The notes below the pieces were generated by a model. It was given only the letters and a program-made list of their open reading frames with translations, ran no database searches and was not told the DNA's origin. From Reticulitermes lucifugus (Eukaryota; Arthropoda; Insecta; Blattodea; Rhinotermitidae), in assembly GCA_026260175.1 (NCBI GenBank), contig JAKCWW010000148.1:62465-126464 (forward strand): a DNA stretch of 64,000 nucleotides. The letters run 5' to 3'. The translations under genes and the position numbers were made by a program. Numbering within the stretch: the stretch's first letter is position 1; the number at the start of each line of letters is the position of its first letter. This document shows, in pieces, positions 1 to 11,720 of the stretch.

Positions 1-2690
1 GTATGAATGTTACCTATACACAGGACATGCAGCCTTTGTAAAGGACCATATTTTTGGTGTGTTGTGTGCAGTATCAATCTTGTTTATTTACTTTGTTCAA
101 ATATTTGGTTTCAATTTTCTTGTGGTAATATGTACAAATATTATTCACGATTTTTTTTTCAGAAATAAATTCCAGGTATACTGAAACATAGTATCCTCTA
201 ATTCATAAGCCACTGACACAATAACATCGTAACGTCCTTATTAGGTGGAATCAACGGCCTTACGTGCGCTACGCATTAGAGCTGTAGTGTTCAGTGTAGT
301 TATACACTTACAGCGTGAAATTCAAAGGCATTTTAGACAGAATACTTATGCTGTATTTATTACAATTTTAGATTTTCCCAAAAATTGTTTATTAACATTG
401 CCATCAGCCCTGCTTATTCAACTAAATTCAGCACAACTTCTTTATTAGAGTACTTTAAAGAAGCAAATAACATATAAGAATCATTACAAAATTATGAAAA
501 ATTTAAATTAAAACATACATTAATTGGCCCAAGGAAAGAAAAAGCATTGTCAACGAAAGTAGTGTTTACACTAAACAGTATTAAAACGTTGGCAAATGAT
601 CTCACAGCAAAGAAACACCTAGATGAAGATCGTATCTTATGGAAAATCAGTCGAATGCAATATCCTGTATTGAATATTTCATACATTAGGCCATATTCCG
701 TATTAGTTACCACTGACTATTTTATTCACAGCTATTGCTTACTGTACCGCATAATACTTCTTACGAAGTTGACAAAAGAGAGATCCCTCGTAAACTGCTA
801 AGCATAACATATATTTAGTTTTATAAAAAGAGGCAGTAACGGATATTTACTTTCAGCAGTTATTATTCCTTATTCCAAGTAGAGAATGTAGGTCTATTTG
901 TCACTAAAATTCAATGTAGGTCTATTTGTCACTAAAATTCAATGTCGTAGCATGTGAGTTTTCTAAACCGCACTGTAACTGATAACTGGAAATTTATAAC
1001 AATCTAATTTCTGACTTGCAATTCAATCTTCGTCAATTCGGAATTTTGAGGCGCTTTTGTGGTAGGCATAATCTAGCCTCTAGCATATACAGTTTGCGTT
1101 TAATTCTTCTACAAATCTTTCTTCCGAAACACGTTTCGCTCACATAAATATAGAATGGAAAGCATTTAGTAGCCCCTAAATTCATCCCCTGCTTTACGTT
1201 TTATATAAATTAGACAAAGGGTAAAGAGAGAAAATAAATTTGTAGTCGACGTACACAGAATTGGAAATAAAATATAGTAAATTTAAGAGAAAGAGAGACA
1301 AAGAACTGTCTAAAAAATGAATGAGAAGGTATATAAGTCTCTTTGCCTAATGTATGGAAGAATATGGAAGATGCCAAAACTAACACGTTAATGGTACATA
1401 TTATTACCAACAGCGAGAGTAAAGAGAGCCGTTTCGGATACAATTAATTAATGAGGCCTCTATATCATTACATCGCGAATAAGAAAGTGACTTTTAAATG
1501 TTCTCAGGCGGACAGCAGCGTGAATTGGGAGTCGAATATCAAAGATTAGTTGCATTTCTCCCTATTTATCCTCACGGAATCGTCATATGCGTATCATGCC
1601 TTAATGATGAAGACAGAGATGGTGTGCAAAACATTGTACTTTGAATAGAATACGACGCTGTTTTTCACCCGACACAATCGTGTCACTTTCATCAGCTGCG
1701 AAAGTTAAAGACAATAGGAAAATCAGTTCTTTCAAATGTAAATATTTCGGTTTATATCAGTGATCAATTTTACTAAGTATTATAAAACTGGATCGTAAAA
1801 TTGGATTTATTCCAGAGAATGCCGAGGTTAGCAATGAAAGAAGGTAAAGTTCTACTCCCCTATGTCTTCATGGCGTGCACAGGCACAACTATATCTTTTA
1901 CAAGAATTAAGTTAACTGGTAGAAGAATTGCAGAAGAATTTCAAAGAGTCTGGTCACTGGAAAACAGGAGTGCTATCAACAAGCTAAATGGCAAATGGAT
2001 AAAAATAAGATACTGAATTTCTATTCCGCATGAGAAGAATTAATTTCCGCAAACTTAAACACTGACAGCCATACGGCAGAACTTGGACACACATTGCAAA
2101 ATTTCAATAATTTTCAGCTGTTATTACTAGAATAATTAAATAAGAGGTTATAATGTGGTGAGCGTGGTTAAACAAGTTCCACGCAACAAATTCGATTATT
2201 GTGGGAAGACCTGGTGTAAATAAATGCTTTAAGAGATCACTGAAGTTTATAATTTGGCTAGTAACTAGGCACAGAAGCCAGTGCTGAGGGTAATTAAAAA
2301 CACCTGGCATTCTAAATATAAAATATTTACGCACCCCTTTCTTTTAGTTTTTATTAAAATATTTTTGGATAAATAATATCAAAAACATCTACCTAAAATA
2401 CTATCAAGGTAGACAAACTTAAGGTAAAAGGTAAATATTTCAGCTATAAATATTTGGTATTGTGAAGTTAAATGGTTCTTATTTGGCTTTCTTATTGTTT
2501 ATTATTTAAGAGTTTATTGTTAGCTCCATCTGAAACCTCAGCTAATCTCGTGCTTTGTATTTTTTTATAATTTATTTCTTTATTTTAACACCATTATTTG
2601 TACAGAAAGCATGTCCTTTGTACACAGACTTTCTCAAGGAGAAACGAAAAAAAAACTTAGCACTTCAAAGAAGATAGTTAAACTGAATTT
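1..2690. other. unannotated AT-rich stretch
   Basis: Apart from the tandem duplication at 885-945 I recognise nothing here. Open frames are short (84 codons or fewer), overlap on both strands and carry no recognisable motif. Confidence 0.5.
885..945. repeat. 28-bp tandem duplication
   Basis: Two perfect copies of a 28-bp unit (885-912 and 913-940) are followed by the first five bases of a third. There is no coding or structural signal. The perfect identity suggests a recent slippage or short duplication event. Confidence 0.9.
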
Positions 2691-2694
2691 TATT

Positions 2695-2890
2695 TGAAGA
2701 TCAGTTCGCAATGTACAGTAACAATACTCCGTCTGGGTTATAAAAAAGTGTAAGGTAATTTTGTGTAGAGGAATGACCGCGGCTTTTTCTGGTAAATATA
2801 TAAAACGCTTAAAGGAGCTCTGTGAGCAGAAAGTATAATATCTGAGGGTTAAAAAAACCGGTGTTACATAAAGTAACCATAAGACTTTAA
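2695..2890 (+). repeat. dispersed repeat family B, diverged copy
   Basis: This copy carries the two family landmarks in order: a CAGTTCGYA block near 2702 and a GTAACCAYNRGACTTTAAAAG block near 2873-2890. Better-preserved copies lie at 20.7, 25.0, 38.3 and 42.2 kb. The family is about 190 bp, shows no open frame, and I cannot assign it to a class. Confidence 0.55.
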
Positions 2891-3526
2891 AAGAAAATTG
2901 ACCGTTCAGTTCCTATTCCCTGAAATTAATTTTGCTTTGATAATGGTAATAAAAACCTTCAATGTAATCAAATTTTAAGACTGTATACACCATCCTTTTA
3001 TTCATAGAGTTTAATGTGTCTAAAATACATAAACGGCCACAGATCATAGATCCGCATATGAAACGGAAGACTGTACTATTCGTAGCAGGCATCACACTAG
3101 GGAATGCTTGCGCTAATAACTAAAAAACTTACAAATATTCACAGAAATTTCAGAATTAAACTAGTGATAGCATAAAGTAAGAAATCCTACTGCATTGTGC
3201 AGCACGGCATAGCTAGTCTGAAATCCTGGACGAAGCTAATTTTTTGAATGGTATAGAAACAGATTCCTAAGTGTCGTGATTTAAAATATGGGATAAAAGG
3301 CAATGTGCAACAGATCAATCACATTCTTATACACCGCCTTCAGATAGAGAAGACATTGTTCCGCCTTGTCTTCACATGTCAATACAATTGGCCACTTTGT
3401 TTTAAAATCAAGTACACCTAAAGATAATTATCTATAAACTGATCTATACTTGGCCAAGATTGTAACGGGGTCAAAAGGAGTGTAATTATAAGAAGAGACC
3501 TCTTACTGTGTCTGCTTTTTTATATG

Positions 3527-3660
3527 ATTTCAGGCTTCTGCCGCGGTGTAAATGAGAACATTGCTCTTCTGGGATGTTACGTAGCATAGACTGGTAGTTA
3601 CGAGTATTTAATGACGTTTCGGGACAACATATCCGTCCGATCTTAAAGGGTCAACCGGTC
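3527..3660. mobile_element. foldback repeat (family F), left half only
   Basis: It begins with ATTTCAGGCTTCTGCCGCGG, the same 5' end as the copy at 16743. It then has the arm GCTCTTCTGGGATGTTACG and a minus-strand core at 3612-3655 ending in the reverse complement of CCCGAAACGTC. The mirror-image right arm is missing, so this is a truncated or half-deleted copy. It has no coding capacity. Confidence 0.75.
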
Positions 3661-3933
3661 CAAAGCAGTCATTGTTCGTTGAGAAATTTATAGTAGGGAC
3701 ATGAGAAAACAAAAATGCATGCAAGCAAATATTACGTATTCGTTACCTATTGGCTTATTTGGAGTACAATGTAATTCGTTGCAGGTGGCTTGATCACTAG
3801 ACACACCATGAAGTGAGTATAACTTATGCCAAAATTAAAAAAGCAGACGTCCTACAAAGAAAGTCAATAGAAGGAATATAAAACCGGAAACACGTTGCGA
3901 GTACAGTGTTTGGCACATATTTGTTCGTCACGT

Positions 3934-3965
3934 TACTATACTATACTATACTATACTATACTATA
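3934..3965. repeat. (CTATA)n microsatellite
   Basis: About six copies of the pentamer ACTAT occur in a row. Confidence 0.95.
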
Positions 3966-4664
3966 ATGTGTCCCGTCGTCGTAAATACTGGTGGTCAGAG
4001 AAGACAAAGATCTCGATATGTTAGACGCTTTATTTGTCAAGAATTTTACAGGTTCATACAGAAACATGCTAACATTTTCTTCGGAATTTCAAATATTTTT
4101 TTTAATAAACACGTTTTATAATGCATTGAGTTAATTAAAATTATAATTCCAAATTTCACACATGCAGGTCAGATTTCAGTTTCCAACTCAGGTGAATATT
4201 AATATCGGCTCTGTGGGATATGACCTCATGCGCTTTCGTATTAGATTGCCAAATTTCCGAAGGAATATACTGCCAGAGTTTCAAATATGACTTCAACCCT
4301 TAAGATAGAAGCAGTGTGTGACTGAGCAAGGCTGATAAATTCTACCAATGTACAAGGTGTTATATCCAAAAAGATCGAAGCCTTCGTAAATATACATGCA
4401 GAAAATTGTACACAATAATGCACTAGATAAACCGATAAAGCATCAAAAACTGAGAAAAAATATTATTTTATATAGCCAATTTGATCCATGGAAAGGGAAA
4501 AAGTTAAATATCAGTAATTATGCTCAAATATAAGATTTAACACAGATATGTACAGGTAATGCAATTCAGGATTTATAAATATTAACTGTAGATTTAAAAG
4601 ATCTGCAGTACTCTATTATAGTAATATTTTTCTGCAGGTTACTGATCGTTATTATTCTTCTCCG

Positions 4665-4702
4665 CTGAATATGGAGGCCGTAATTTCGACCGAAACGTTG
4701 GT
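4665..4702 (+). other. hammerhead-like core, decayed
   Basis: The order is CTGAATATGGAGG, a short spacer, then CCGAAACGTTGG. It matches the recurrent module of this window (CTGANGA, extra base, hairpin, GAAAC, GTH), but CTGANGA has become CTGAATA and the hairpin is poorly paired. It is not embedded in an obvious inverted repeat. Confidence 0.4.
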
Positions 4703-5173
4703 AAATCGTCCACATTTATAAGACTCCACAACCCAAAAGCAGGATCACCCTCCGTAATAACAACACGACCATAAAATGAATACTGTTTATATCATGTCAT
4801 TAGAAAGGTCAAATATATCACCTGGGATCGAGAATATATAAAATACATTGGTTTATCGTCTGCGCGGATGGCGTTTATATAGCAGGCACAAACTATATGA
4901 AAGGACACAGAGGGTCTATAAATAATTACGTAGAATATTAAACACTTTTTAAGTCGTCTTATCAAAATGCATGACAACATAATAAAAAAGGGAGCTTACA
5001 AAACTTTTGGAAGTGTACGAAAGTTCAAATATTTTGAAATCAGTAGAACAGTTAAAGTTTTCATTCAAAAAGGAATTAGGAACTGGTTAAATTTGGGGAA
5101 TTTTTCCCATCATTCTCTTCAGAAGTTTTAAATATGCGTTTTACTACGTATGAAAAAAACACCAAAAATACAA

Positions 5174-5569
5174 AATTAAGTTTCAGACCAACTGATGCAC
5201 AACTAAAACCACTTTTATTGCAGCTTTATTATAATTGTTAAAATTATACCCCTACAAGTGTTTCGATCCTAGGATCATCGTCAGGGGATTTTTTGTTGAA
5301 AGCTACTGTCACTTCAATCACATGATTTTAAATAGTCCAACAGCACATTATAACGTATGTATTATAAGTTAAAATCTTGTTAAAAGTCTAAGTTAATGTG
5401 CCGTTAGACTATTTAAAATCATGTGATTGAAGTGACAGTAGCTTTCAGCAAGAAGAACCCTGACGATGGTCCTAGGATCTAAATACGTGTAGGGGTATAA
5501 TTTTAACAATTATAATAAAGCTACAATAAAAGTGGTTTTAGTTGTGCATCAGTTGGTCTGAAACTTAAT
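5174..5569. mobile_element. long palindromic (foldback) element with two hammerhead-like cores
   Basis: The first about 165 bp and the last about 165 bp are near-perfect reverse complements, joined by a loop of about 70 bp. Each arm contains the module CCCCTGACGATG..CCTAGGATC..AAACACNTGTAGGGG, on the minus strand at 5249-5287 and on the plus strand at 5458-5496. In the left-arm copy CTGACGA is followed by an extra T, a GATCC/GGATC hairpin, GAAAC and a GTA, flanked by paired CCC/GGG. No open frame runs through the element. Outer ends read AATTAAGTTTC/GAAACTTAATT. I see no clear target-site duplication. It is non-autonomous. Confidence 0.85.
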
Positions 5570-5574
5570 TTAAT

Positions 5575-6390
5575 ATGACGAAGATGCACGGTGTCAACAA
5601 TGTGAAACCAAAAATACAGTTTTACCTGCTGTTTACAATCTCCTAAGAAACTCAAACGTAGAGGGAAGAATAATATTAAAATAAATTACAACATTAGCTA
5701 CGAGTCTGTGGAAGAGATTGGCGTGCTTCAGTACAGAGCTCGGTGACTTCTTTCGAAAGTTGAAATGAATATTAAGTTTCATCTAATTGAGAGAAATTCT
5801 TAGCCATTGGAGCAACTATTAGCTTCTCTGAAAGAACCACCCTATGGCAATTAGTCACAAAGGATAAATGTAAGTTTGGCATAGTTGTGTATGATTTGGA
5901 GTTCCTGATTTGCAGTTAAAATGCTCACTGTTCCACGCCCAAGATCGGCTCGTTTATTTTACAAAGAACCTTCATGTAAACTTGGACAGTGGAACAGCCT
6001 CCATGAAATCAACAGCGATTATGTGAGGCTTCTAACAAGGGACGAACATCATTTTGTCTGGTTTGCCATACTGCCAGTTTAACTACGCTTTTTGGAGTAC
6101 AAAAGTTTATCAATATAAATTCATATATATGTAAGACCGCCGTACTTACAGAGAGGAAACTGTGAACGTAAATGTATTATTAAATGAAGGCATTATGGAA
6201 ATATAACAAGCCGCACTTCAAAGAAAGAGATTTTGTCACGTTAGGAGGATACATCCTTAGTAAGGTAAACTATCAGATAAGAAACTGATTGGAGATATAT
6301 TTCATACCAAATAATACGCGACAAACAGGATACAACCGCAGAGCTATGCAAGAACGTGACAAAACATTGCTCAGTTCGTGATGTCAGTCT
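5575..6390. other. unannotated stretch
   Basis: I see no coding, RNA or repeat signal that I can support. Confidence 0.4.
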
Positions 6391-6392
6391 AC

Positions 6393-6575
6393 CGCCGCGA
6401 TGTAGTTGAGATCTGCGCTCTTCCAGGATAGTACGCAGCGTTGAGTGGTAGTTCTGTACCGACGTTGCGGGACAACCAATCGGTCCCAACATCAAGGGTC
6501 CGAAACGTCGGTACACAACTACTACTGAACGCTGCGTAATATCCCAGAAGAAGGCAGATCTCACACGCATTACTC
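6393..6575. mobile_element. foldback repeat (family F), central part deleted
   Basis: The left arm runs from CCGCCGCGATGTAG through GCAGCGTTGAGTGGTAGTTC to a minus-strand core ending at about 6500. The right arm restarts with CCGAAACGTCGGTAC and runs to AATATCCCAGAAGAAGG. Compared with the copy at 61.3 kb, the right arm lacks the first half of its core, consistent with a deletion across the middle. Both strands give short chance peptides that recur in insect databases because the repeat is abundant. It encodes nothing. Confidence 0.85.
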
Positions 6576-6579
6576 AAGA

Positions 6580-9500
6580 TGGCGTCAGGACAAACCTAAA
6601 TCTCAGACTGCTTGTTTCAAGCGAACTAATGTATTCGAATTATGAAAACCGAAGGTGAAATTTGATCAGTGATAAGAGTTTAGTTGACAAACCCTGAAAA
6701 CATTGGTCAGCTTACTCTGTTCACATGTAATTTCCCACACGAGAACAAAAACTGAACAGTGATTATTTTACAGCGGATAATAAAGAAAATGTGCGAATTT
6801 ATTGAACACAAGTTTTCAGTAAGTGGGTACATAAGCCTTCCCACGGATAGAGATTTTAGATTAAAAAATGAAAGGCATTATAGAGAAAGAAGTAGGGCCC
6901 TTTACTTTAGACAATATGATGCCCTTGTAAATAAATCCAAAAGCTGAAATAATTTCAGACTCGTCACTTTGACCATGTTGACATCTTTGACAGTAGCCTG
7001 TCTAAGTTTATATCCTAAGAATAATTTAAGCTTCGGTGGTCGTTATACTGACATGCCGATTTCGATTCTTCGAATTTAATAAGACGTTGTGAAGAAATAG
7101 TTGAATGAAGATCGCACTGATCTCGGCACGACTAAGGAAAAAGGGCCAGTAGAAACCTTTAGAAAATTTACAAGAAGATTTATATGTATCAGCTGTCAGT
7201 AAAGTAATGAAATTTAAAAACGCTTTAAGAGGCTTAATGTTGTACGAACCACCGTTACACGAAGTTTTAATTCACTCAGTGATAATGGATTGGTCATGAG
7301 TAGTCAAGAAGGGAAGTGGCACAAAGAATACGCGTGTCAATGAATTAACAAAACTGTTGTCAAATTTACGTACAGAACCTGTCCGACTTCAAAGATTTGT
7401 TACACTACGAACAAAAGAAATCAAGCTGAAATGGTCCAGTGGCGAATGATGACGCTAAATTGTAAGAGCTATTTTTCCAAAACAGAAGACAAGGCCACGT
7501 TTACTTTACAAAAAATATATTTCAGTTGTGTTTTCAAAAAGTGCGATAAGCCATAGTAATGAACAAATTCGTATATTTGTACCACAATGTATTTGAAGGT
7601 TTTTAAAGTTAGTTTTTTTTTTGGCAGTTTTAGGGTGTGATGTTTGTATAATCTAAAAGATAACTCTGAATTAGATAACTGAGCGAAAAATAATTAATTA
7701 TCTCCTGTAAAATTAAGACTGTATGGTTTTGAGTGTTAACGCAGTATGTCCTGCAAATTTTATTTTTAGTCAACGAAAACTTACTCCATTATAAACCTTC
7801 CTACGGTCTTAAATGTCAGATATATACAGTAATGTAGGCCGACTGTTTTCTTGTAGTCAATGATATTTTTTAAATTTCCATCTAACTGAAGTATTATTAT
7901 AATAAATTGTACTTTACACCGACAACACAAGTTATTAATATCATTATTAAATATTAATAGAGTTGTGTTGACAGTGTGAAGTGCCGTTTATTGTCATAAA
8001 TAGCACAAATAAATGTCTGATATAAAAATAAGCATATTAATTATTCGGGTGTACGAAGAAAACATATAGCTATTTCAAATAAATTCTGTGGAGTCCATAT
8101 ATTTCTTGTCATAAAAATATACCGAATGTTTTTTTTTCGTGATCTTAATACGAGTATATTGCCGGGGTTTAGTTACAATTTTTGTCGGACGGCTTTTGCT
8201 CAAACTTGCTTTAAAATATGAAAGACAAATCGTGAAGTATGTAGTACTAATCCACACAAATGTTTGTGATATCATAGTGGAATAATATCGATATAGAGAT
8301 TCATTTGTCTTAAAGTGTTAAGGGAGAAATATTGACAGCAATGTTAAAAATTATAAAAATAATAATTAAAACCTTCATATTTTCGGCACTATTGTATCAA
8401 GTTTCTGGAAACCCCATTTCTTTTCCGGTTTACATATGAAAAGAATTACCTCGATAAAATCACAGAAATATAAACCTCAGAGTTTCTTGGGGAAGTTACA
8501 CAACAGTCGGCCCACAACCATAAGGAAATTCAAAATAATAACGTAGTATTCATTTAAATTATGGAATAAGAGAGTAAAAAGCAACTAATGTAACTGTATT
8601 TAAATATTTATATAATAAATAAATTATAGTGAGAAGTCACTAACTAACTAACTAATTGATGCAATGCCTACAAATTCTCTTGACAGAAAGAGTCTTGTAT
8701 CTACTGTAGATATTCCCTGCCTTTCATAGAGCCAAAACATTCAATATCTTTTTCACTACAGCCACAGAGTCCAAGGCCCTCTCTCCCCAATATCGAGAAC
8801 ATTTTCTTGTGCGCTCTAGAGGGTCGGTTTAAGGTTATGCCAGCCTATGCGTCTGCATGGGGCCCCAGTGTTCGGGTAGCCCCGGCAAGATTGGCTGCAT
8901 TTAGGATTTTGTTTTAAATATATTTTGTATGTCAATTCTTACTTTCGTACATCAGCACTATCAGTTAAGGTATATGTGTAGGTAACGCCCAGATTTATTT
9001 TTGCGTTGGGCCCAGAGACATCTTAAGCTGGCCCTCTCGCTGTCCCCGGGATTTATTCAATATCTCGCCGCTAAACTTCATCCTGTAGCAGCAACCTGAG
9101 AATATGCCGCGTCGTAATGACAAGTGACCCAATTGACACAGCAATTAATAATAGACAAATAACGAATAAATTTTCGACCCTTACGTTGCAACATATTTAC
9201 ATGTGTGCATACGTTTACTTGCTATGTATAACATTTTTCAAAGTGGTATCATTTTTTAAATTAACTTCCAAATTTTACCTTTCAACTTATAAGACACTGA
9301 AACCAAAGTGTCGCAGTGAAAATATGCCCCCAGTTTCTATGTAAGTAGTATACTCTTCCGAGAGTTTGGAACCCACCTACCAGACCACACGGTATCATAG
9401 CCTAGAAAACCGTAGTAATAAATCGCCACCCCCATGAGTACTTCAAATTTTGTAGAACGCAGGTATCCTCACACACACACACTTAAGGTAGGCCAATATA

Positions 9501-9880
9501 ATATTTTAAATTTTACCCATCGCAGTGCCTACAAACTCTTAGGAGGGCCAAACGGTGTTATAGCAGATTTAAAACCAGTTCGGGGCGTGCATTCCCTCCC
9601 CAGTAATTTTTCTGTTACCCTTGCCTTCGGTCTAATCCCCCTTTCAAGGAATCCTGCCAAAATCTATTAAAGATTAATACTTTGATAACACTGTACAACA
9701 AATTTTGACATTTTTTCTGCTTCGGAAACGAAATATGTTGCCCTTTATAAATTTTGGGACGCTGAACACGAAAATGGTAACGAAAAGGCTTGATTGGCTA
9801 CTGTTTCAAAAAAAATATCGAACTTAATTATATATGCCTTACACACTATATTCTTGACATAGTGTATACTGACTGGCTTG
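6580..9880. other. unannotated AT-rich stretch
   Basis: I support no gene here. 8740-9060 is locally GC-richer (CATGGGGCCCC, GCCCCGGCAAG, CTGTCCCCGGG) and may be an old repeat, but I cannot name it. 9360-9660 has a 78-codon frame with no recognisable domain. Confidence 0.4.
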
Positions 9881-9886
9881 CCTTGA

Positions 9887-11345
9887 TTAAATGCGCTGCC
9901 TCTTCGCCTGCCGTTTGTACGTAAGTCCAGGAGAATCCCTTGTTACCGTCCAACAATAGTCGGCTAACATCGACGAATTCCACTTGTCCTGGTATCTCTT
10001 CTCCATTGCTGCGATATCACGATGAAAACGTTCGCCATGCTTATCGCTCAGTGCCCCACAGTTTTCCGGGAAAACTTCCAGGTGAGAGTGCAGAAAATGT
10101 ATATTTAAAGACATATTGCAGCCTAATTCCTCATAGGGCAACAACAGGTTTGCAACAAGTTTCTTGTAGTTGTCAGCCTTATTATTTCCTAGAAAGTTGG
10201 TTGCTACAAGACGGAAATCATTCCACGCCCTCTTCNCGTTNNCACTGAGAATGTGGTNGAACTNTTNGTCTCTGAAGAGCTTGCGGATCTGAGGACCGAT
10301 AAAAACACCCTCCTTGATTTTTGCAGCACTGATTCCTGGGAATTCCTCAGCGAGGTACCTAACGCTGGCACTGTCTGATCCATCGCCTTAACGAAGTTCT
10401 TCATTAGTCCTAGTTTGATGTGCAGAGGAGGCAGCAAAATGTTGCTGGACTCTACCAGCGGTAGGTGCTGTACATTCTTTGTTCCCGGTTCCAGTGATTG
10501 TCGGGAAGGCCAGTCCCTCCTCTTGTAATGGGAAGTCTTTGCACGACTGTCCCTTTCACACAAGAAACAGCAAAACTTCGTGTAACCCTGCTGCAGTCTT
10601 AGCAATACAGCAACAACTTTCAAGTCTCCACAAAGCTGCCATTGGTATTTCTTGAAGTTTACGCAGTTTAGAAGAAGCTTCATGTTGTCATATGATTCAT
10701 CATATTCATTGTATAACTAACTGGAATTAATGGCAACACATTGTCATTATGGAGCAGAACAGCTTTCATACTTGACTTCCATGAGTCTATAAACAGTTTC
10801 CATTCCTCAGGCTTATGATTAATATCATCAGATCATCAACATCGTTGCAGGCGACAAGGTTACCTTCCTTCTTATGAAATGAGCCAGACGTGTTTGGCGG
10901 GAACAGAACGCAGACACTTTCACATTGTCATCGAGGAGATTCCACTGTTGTAGTCTCGACGCCAACGGTTCCAGATCAGATATCTGAAAAGATCGTTTAA
11001 TTCATTCTGTGTGATCCTGTATGGTTCAGCAGACATCACGTTGCATACGAACTCATGATCTTTTGATTTTGATGGCTCAGATGTATCACAAATTTCGTCA
11101 TCCTCTACTTTTTCCGATTCCAGTGTAACTATTTCTGAAGGTTCCGGAACGGGAAGTCCTTCACCGTGAGGTACAGGCTGCATAGCAGATGGTAAATTCG
11201 GATAGCATAAGGTCCACTTTTATTTCTTCGAAAACTCTTTTCCGGAGGGGAGGCACCATGCAGAAGTAACAGTCACTGATATGATTCGTCTGCTCTCGCC
11301 AGACGATGGGTACGGCAAACTTAATTTTGTGTTTACTGACGACAT
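9887..11345 (-). pseudogene. decayed member of a repetitive arthropod gene family (element class unknown)
   Basis: Reading the minus strand, blocks appear in order: a start at 11345; DCYFC..PP near 11250; PVPHGEGLPVPEPSE (11140-11180); ITQNELNDLFRYL (about 11000); WQLCGDLKVVAVLL (10600-10650); GYTKFCCFLCERDSR (10550-10590); LPPLHIKLGLMKNFVKAMDQ (10370-10440); CNMSLNIHFLHSHL and HGERFHRDIAAMEKRYQ (9990-10130). I remember these blocks from a protein of roughly 500 residues present in many copies in insect and other arthropod assemblies; its function and element class are not known to me. Here it is clearly broken, in at least three frame segments, and several undetermined bases lie within it. 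No terminal repeats were identified. It could be the coding part of an unclassified mobile element rather than a host gene. Confidence 0.75.
10236..10267. other. cluster of undetermined bases (N)
   Basis: Six N positions (10236, 10241, 10242, 10258, 10264, 10267) fall within 32 bases inside the decayed repetitive gene. I saw no other N in the window. This looks like unresolved consensus among near-identical copies rather than a scaffold gap. Confidence 0.95.
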
Positions 11346-11559
11346 AATTTAAGGTTCAGTAATTATAATATCACGTGGCACTATACACTGTACGATTAAC
11401 ACTGTCGTTACGTGAAAGATAAAAGATAATATACATATCGACGTGGTATACATTACTGGGTTAATGCTCTGTATATACAGCTTAATATTTTTTTGATATT
11501 CAATATACTTGCAGTATAAAGAAGTAAAGGTTTCCTAATCCACGCCATGGAGGCATACA

Positions 11560-11720
11560 GGAAAAACAGAGATATAGCTCTACTCATTCTTAACCTCTGC
11601 ACTAGATGGAGATGAGTGGTAAACTTCATGCTCCGGCCGGATTATCCCTGGAAAAGAACTCTGGTACCGATTTAATAGAAAGCTGCCTGAGCCCCGGAGC
11701 CGATCTGGACGATTAATTTG
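11560..11720 (+). repeat. dispersed repeat family D, copy 1
   Basis: The block ATTCTTAACCT..GCAN(T/A)GGANGGAGRTGAGT, followed by a GC-rich tail ending in CCGGAGCCG, recurs at 58520-58640. I know no class for it and it has no open frame. Confidence 0.5.

Noticed and set aside
6241-6570. 109-codon minus-strand frame and an overlapping 62-codon frame
   Set aside because: Both lie on a palindromic foldback repeat; similar peptides are common only because the repeat is common.
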